Shown here: positions 22,173 to 25,908 of the stretch, in pieces | How the letters are laid out: each line of letters begins with the position of its first letter | Numbering within the stretch: the stretch's first letter is position 1 | Assembly (NCBI GenBank): GCA_903921405.1 | Contig: CAIXPV010000176.1 | Span: forward strand, 1-25,908 | Direction of reading: 5' to 3' | DNA length: 25,908 bases | DNA from: an uncultured Actinomycetes bacterium | GTDB taxonomy: Bacteria > Actinomycetota > Actinomycetes > Nanopelagicales > Nanopelagicaceae | Translations under genes and position numbers: made by a program | Notes under the pieces: generated by a model | Told to the model about the DNA's origin: nothing | Seen by the model: only the letters and a program-made list of their open reading frames with translations | Database searches by the model: none

Positions 22173-24115
22173 GTACACATCGCCCCGGTGCTGCTGGTCC
22201 TCGTGGAGGCCCGATGGCTGGAATGTTTGGCGCTCCGCCAGCTAAGACAAAGGATTTCAAAGCTTCCCTCAAACGTTTGTTAAGTGAACTTGGACCCGAA
22301 AGAAAGGTTCTTTCACTTGTACTCTCATTAATTACGGTTAGCGTAGTCATTGGATCCTTTGGACCAAAGATTCTTGGTCGAGCTACTAACTATATTTTTT
22401 ACGGTTTCCTTGGACATCAATTGCCAGCTGGAGTTACAAAAACTCAGGCGGTCGCAGGTTTGCGGGCGAAAGGCCAAGACCGACTTGCCGATATGTTGGA
22501 TAAGAGCTCGGTGGTTCCAGGGGTGGGAATAGATTTTTCGGCTGTTGCCAAAGTTCTATTCTTAGCTATCGGAGTCTACGTAGTTGCATCATTTCTGATG
22601 TGGATTCAGGCCTACCTAATGGCTGGAGTTACTCAGCGATCAGTCTTTAGATTGCGCCGCTTGGCCGAAGAAAAGATCGGTCGATTGCCACTTAGCTATT
22701 TTGATAAACAATCGCGCGGAGATTTGCTAAGCCGAGTTACTAATGACATTGATAATATTTCAAACTCTTTGCAGCAAGGTTTATCCCAGATTCTTAACTC
22801 TCTTTTGACCATTATTTCGGTGCTCATAATGATGGTGTGGATCAGTTGGGAGCTTGCTCTGATCTCACTTTTTGCCATCCCAATTAGCATCTTCTTTTCT
22901 GTGCGAATTGCTAAACGCTCACAACGTGAATTTGTGGCTCAGTGGGACTGGACTGGCAAGCTCAATGGACATGTGGAAGAGATGCACACTGGGCACTCAC
23001 TCGTAAAGGTCTTTGGACGTCGTGAAAGTGCAATTGAGGAGTTCACGACATTAAATACCAAACTTCGTGATTCAAGTTTTAAAGCTCAATTTATGTCAAG
23101 CATTATTCAACCAACTACCCAGTTGGTTTCTAACTTAATCTATGTTGGCATCGCAGTTCTTGGTGGATATCGAGTCGCCACGGGTTCAATGTCATTGGGC
23201 GATGTTCAAGCTTTCATCCAATATTCTCGTCAGTTTGCTATGCCGCTGGCTCAGATTGCAGGGTTAATGAATAGCGTGCAATCTGGTGTTGCCTCAGCCG
23301 AGCGACTCTTCGAATTCCTCGATGCCGAGGAGCAAGAGGCAGAGACAGTTGATGCCCTTGCAGTTGATCGGGCTATCGGTGAAGTTCGCTTTGAAGACGT
23401 CACTTTTAGCTACAACCCAGATCAACCATTGATTGAAAACCTCAATTTAATCGTTAAGCCAGGTCAGACTATTGCCATAGTTGGTCCCACGGGTGCGGGT
23501 AAAACAACTTTGGTCAACTTAATCATGCGATTTTATGAAGTGAACTCTGGGCGAATTACTTTAGATGGAAACGATATTCGCTCCCTTACTCGCGATGATC
23601 TGCGGCGCCAATTTGGAATGGTCTTACAAGATACGTGGCTATTTGATGGAACCATGAGCGAGAACATCGGATTTGGAAGCCAAGATCCAACACATGACAA
23701 AGTGATAGCGGCTGCAAAGGCGGCCAATATTGATCACTTTATGCGCTCACTAGCCGATGGATATGAATCCAGAGTCTCAGATGACAACTCAACTGTCTCA
23801 AATGGAGAGCGTCAGTTGATTACTATCGCGCGTGCATTTATGGCCGACCCTGCCATCTTGATTTTAGATGAGGCAACATCCTCAGTTGATACACGTACAG
23901 AAATTATGGTCCAACATGCAATGGCAAAACTTCGCCAAGGCCGGACCAGTTTTGTAATCGCTCACCGACTTTCTACAATTAAAGATGCAGACACTATTTT
24001 GGTGATGGATAAAGGAAAAATAATTGAGCAGGGACGCCACGAGGAATTGATGGCTAAAAAGGGCTTTTATTTCGATCTTTACGCCAGTCAGTTTGAAAGC
24101 GCATTGGACACATAG
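22169..24115 (+). CDS. Heterodimeric ABC exporter, catalytic subunit
   Basis: A 648-residue half-exporter, partner of the gene before it (4-base overlap). A Gly/Pro-rich N-terminus (~25 residues) precedes the membrane domain (~45-375), which has a ~40-residue insertion between the first two helices (~80-123). The ATPase domain has Walker A G-P-T-G-A-G-K-T-T at 439-447, Walker B ending Asp567-Glu568, and switch His599, all canonical. Its signature is altered to S-N-G-E at 544-547. Combined with the partner, one ATP site is complete and one degenerate, as in TM287/288 and BmrCD. The complex likely exports drugs, lipids or peptides. Confidence 0.92.
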   Translation: MSTHRPGAAGPRGGPMAGMFGAPPAKTKDFKASLKRLLSELGPERKVLSLVLSLITVSVVIGSFGPKILGRATNYIFYGFLGHQLPAGVTKTQAVAGLRAKGQDRLADMLDKSSVVPGVGIDFSAVAKVLFLAIGVYVVASFLMWIQAYLMAGVTQRSVFRLRRLAEEKIGRLPLSYFDKQSRGDLLSRVTNDIDNISNSLQQGLSQILNSLLTIISVLIMMVWISWELALISLFAIPISIFFSVRIAKRSQREFVAQWDWTGKLNGHVEEMHTGHSLVKVFGRRESAIEEFTTLNTKLRDSSFKAQFMSSIIQPTTQLVSNLIYVGIAVLGGYRVATGSMSLGDVQAFIQYSRQFAMPLAQIAGLMNSVQSGVASAERLFEFLDAEEQEAETVDALAVDRAIGEVRFEDVTFSYNPDQPLIENLNLIVKPGQTIAIVGPTGAGKTTLVNLIMRFYEVNSGRITLDGNDIRSLTRDDLRRQFGMVLQDTWLFDGTMSENIGFGSQDPTHDKVIAAAKAANIDHFMRSLADGYESRVSDDNSTVSNGERQLITIARAFMADPAILILDEATSSVDTRTEIMVQHAMAKLRQGRTSFVIAHRLSTIKDADTILVMDKGKIIEQGRHEELMAKKGFYFDLYASQFESALDT

Positions 24116-24156
24116 CCGACGTTTTCTTTTGACCACATGATTGGCTGCTTCGATGA

Positions 24157-24162
24157 TATTTT
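24157..24162 (+). promoter_or_regulatory. Leaderless-type -10 box (TATTTT) for the GH13 gene
   Basis: TATTTT ends 6 nt before the ATG at 24169. TTGACC at 24129-24134 is 22 bases upstream, too far for a normal -35 element. Confidence 0.5.
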
Positions 24163-24168
24163 GGACCC

Positions 24169-25908
24169 ATGACGAAGCTGATACTTGAGCCCCACCACGA
24201 TGGCAGCCAGATTTACGTTTCTAACAGTGCGCCACAGCTAGGGGAAAAAGTCACCTTCAAAGTTCGTATTCCGAACTCCTATACATTTGATCAAGCGGTT
24301 ATACGTTTTTATCACGACGGGGAGCCGCGCACTGCGCATTTAAAACTAGGCAAGAAGGCAAAACATGAGTCATGGTGGCAGGTAAGCATTGCAATCATAA
24401 ACCCCCATACTCGTTATCGTTTTCTTTTTGCTGGTAAAGATAAATTTGATTGGCTCAATGCTGCAGGTCTACATCACCACGATGTCCATTCCAATAGCGA
24501 TTTTCAAATTATCGCGCAAAAGCCAACGCCGACTTGGCTCAAGAGCTCAGTCTTCTACCAAATTTTCCCTGATCGTTTTGCTTCTACATCTACGAAAGTT
24601 CTTCCTGACTGGGCTAATCATCAAGAGTGGGCTTCGTTTAATAAGAGTAAGAAGAAATGGAATGGCCAAGAAGTTGCCGGCGGAGATCTCAAAGGGGTAG
24701 AAGAGCATCTGGACTACATCAAGGAGTTAGGAATAAATGGAATTTATTTCACTCCATTCTTTCCTTCGCGTTCTAATCATCGATATGACGCTACGGATTT
24801 TACGACAGTGGATCCGCTGCTTGGCGGAAATGAAGCATGGTTTAGTTTGCGCAAAGCTAGTGACAAAGCTGGTATTCGTTTAGTCGGAGATCTAACATCC
24901 AACCACTGTGGCATGGGCCATCACTGGTTAAAGAAAGCTAAGAAAGATAAGAAGAGTAAAGAGCATGGATATTTTTACTGGGATAAGAGTTTTAAGTGGG
25001 GCTATGTCGGCTGGTGGGGGCTGGAGTCACTTCCTAAGTTGAATTTTGCCTCCAAAGCACTACGTAAAGAGATGTATGAAGCCAAGAATTCAATAGTTCA
25101 GAAGTGGCTCTCACCTAAATTTGGAATGTCTGGCTGGCGTATCGATGTAGGCAATATGACAGGCAAGTTGGGTGATATCGATATCCACGATGAAGTCATG
25201 CATGGAATACGACAAGTGATGGATGAGGTTGCTCCCGATGCTTGGTTAGTGGCTGAAAACGGTGATTTTGTTGCCGAAGATCTAGCTGGCCGCGGTTGGC
25301 ATGGAACCATGAATTATCAGGGCTTCATGCGACCTTTAGCGTCATGGATGAATAAAAATGCCAAACTCGGCGGAGGATTTCAAGGCCTTCCAATTGATTC
25401 ACCCAAGATCACCGGTAAAGCATTAGTGAATACCATCAAGAATTTTAATGGCTCTATTCCTTGGCGGGCCCTTACCGCATCAATGGTCTTGTTAGATTCA
25501 CATGACACTCCGCGCTTTCGTACAATCGTCGGCAAGGATCGTGCTCGTCACTTATCTGCAATGACAATGTTACTGACTTACCCTGGCGTTCCCTCAATTT
25601 TTATGGGTGACGAGATTGGTTTTGAAGGAAATAATGGAGATGACACCCGCAAAACAATGACGTGGGATGATCAAAGCGATTGGGATGTGGATTTTCTTAA
25701 CGAGATTAAACAGCTCACACGTTTGCGTCGCAATGAAGATGCATTTATCAACGGTGGATTGCGTTGGGTTGTAGCCGAAGATGGTTATGTTGCGTACGTG
25801 CGCGAATCCAAGAAGAGTGCAGTTTTAGTTCTTATTGCAACGACTGCTTGCTCAGTTGACATTGATCTTTCGCAGTTAGGCTACAAAGTCGCACAGACGC
25901 TTCATGGG
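24169..25908 (+). CDS. GH13 alpha-amylase (maltodextrin/neopullulanase type), 3' truncated
   Basis: The frame is open for 580 codons to the end of the window, so the C-terminus is missing. An N-terminal beta domain (~1-115) precedes the barrel, as in neopullulanase, cyclomaltodextrinase and MalZ. The barrel starts S-S-V-F-Y-Q-I-F-P-D-R-F near 126-137. Conserved regions: D-L-T-S-N-H with Asp241 and His246, G-W-R-I-D-V with the nucleophile Asp326, V-A-E-N-G-D with the acid/base Glu363, and D-S-H-D-T-P-R with Asp446. There is no signal peptide, so it should cut imported maltodextrins or stored glucan inside the cell. It is separated from the ABC exporter by 53 bases and has its own leaderless-type box. 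Confidence 0.92.
   Translation, partial: MTKLILEPHHDGSQIYVSNSAPQLGEKVTFKVRIPNSYTFDQAVIRFYHDGEPRTAHLKLGKKAKHESWWQVSIAIINPHTRYRFLFAGKDKFDWLNAAGLHHHDVHSNSDFQIIAQKPTPTWLKSSVFYQIFPDRFASTSTKVLPDWANHQEWASFNKSKKKWNGQEVAGGDLKGVEEHLDYIKELGINGIYFTPFFPSRSNHRYDATDFTTVDPLLGGNEAWFSLRKASDKAGIRLVGDLTSNHCGMGHHWLKKAKKDKKSKEHGYFYWDKSFKWGYVGWWGLESLPKLNFASKALRKEMYEAKNSIVQKWLSPKFGMSGWRIDVGNMTGKLGDIDIHDEVMHGIRQVMDEVAPDAWLVAENGDFVAEDLAGRGWHGTMNYQGFMRPLASWMNKNAKLGGGFQGLPIDSPKITGKALVNTIKNFNGSIPWRALTASMVLLDSHDTPRFRTIVGKDRARHLSAMTMLLTYPGVPSIFMGDEIGFEGNNGDDTRKTMTWDDQSDWDVDFLNEIKQLTRLRRNEDAFINGGLRWVVAEDGYVAYVRESKKSAVLVLIATTACSVDIDLSQLGYKVAQTLHG

Noticed and set aside
20439..24115. Toxin or bacteriocin secretion system around the ABC pair
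   Set aside because: There is no peptidase C39 domain, precursor peptide or immunity gene nearby; the motifs fit a general heterodimeric exporter.
24428..24700. Plus-strand 90-codon frame in the GH13 region
   Set aside because: It is an out-of-frame shadow of the amylase, whose own frame is open to the window end and carries all catalytic residues.

Overview
The window looks like a stretch of chromosome from a small-genome, moderately low-G+C actinobacterium, possibly a freshwater acI (Nanopelagicales) lineage. That placement is inference. It rests on mid-range base composition by eye, short intergenic gaps, many start codons exactly 6 nt downstream of a TANNNT box (leaderless promoters), and the gene mix (KDG-type sugar catabolism, YceI, TipAS, FrnE, heterodimeric ABC exporter). 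No rRNA, tRNA, CRISPR array, transposase or integrase was seen.

Left part (1-7632): a 5'-truncated DinB-like protein, an S9 prolyl-oligopeptidase-like peptidase on the minus strand, then a plus-strand run: a DUF1801 protein with a MORN-like tail, a PhnA/YjdM zinc-ribbon protein, a 53-residue single-helix membrane protein overlapping a PGPGW-family membrane protein, homocysteine S-methyltransferase, and YceI. A strong bidirectional terminator follows, facing a minus-strand pair (AlkD-like DNA glycosylase, then a DHA2-type MFS exporter).

Middle part (7633-18357): a compact uronide-catabolic island. A minus-strand arm encodes a sugar-binding protein, two ABC permeases, a 904-residue unclassified protein and a GH105/GH88-type unsaturated uronyl hydrolase. 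A divergent plus-strand arm encodes KduI, KduD, KDPG aldolase and KDG kinase. Together they convert imported unsaturated uronides to pyruvate and glyceraldehyde-3-phosphate. No ATPase, regulator or secreted lyase is present. The island is bracketed by a direct repeat: a truncated copy of the 5' end of a ydeI-like gene (7633-7738) on the left and the intact gene (starting 18252) on the right. This suggests insertion by recombination in ydeI.

Right part (18252-25908): the intact YdeI/DUF1801 gene, a stand-alone TipAS-type drug-binding domain, a GNAT acetyltransferase coupled to an FrnE-type DsbA protein, a heterodimeric ABC exporter with one degenerate ATP site, and the start of a cytoplasmic GH13 maltodextrin-type amylase that runs off the window.

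There is no gene-free stretch over 300 bases. The longest gaps are the divergent control region 14764-14936 and the 60-base promoter segment 7573-7632.
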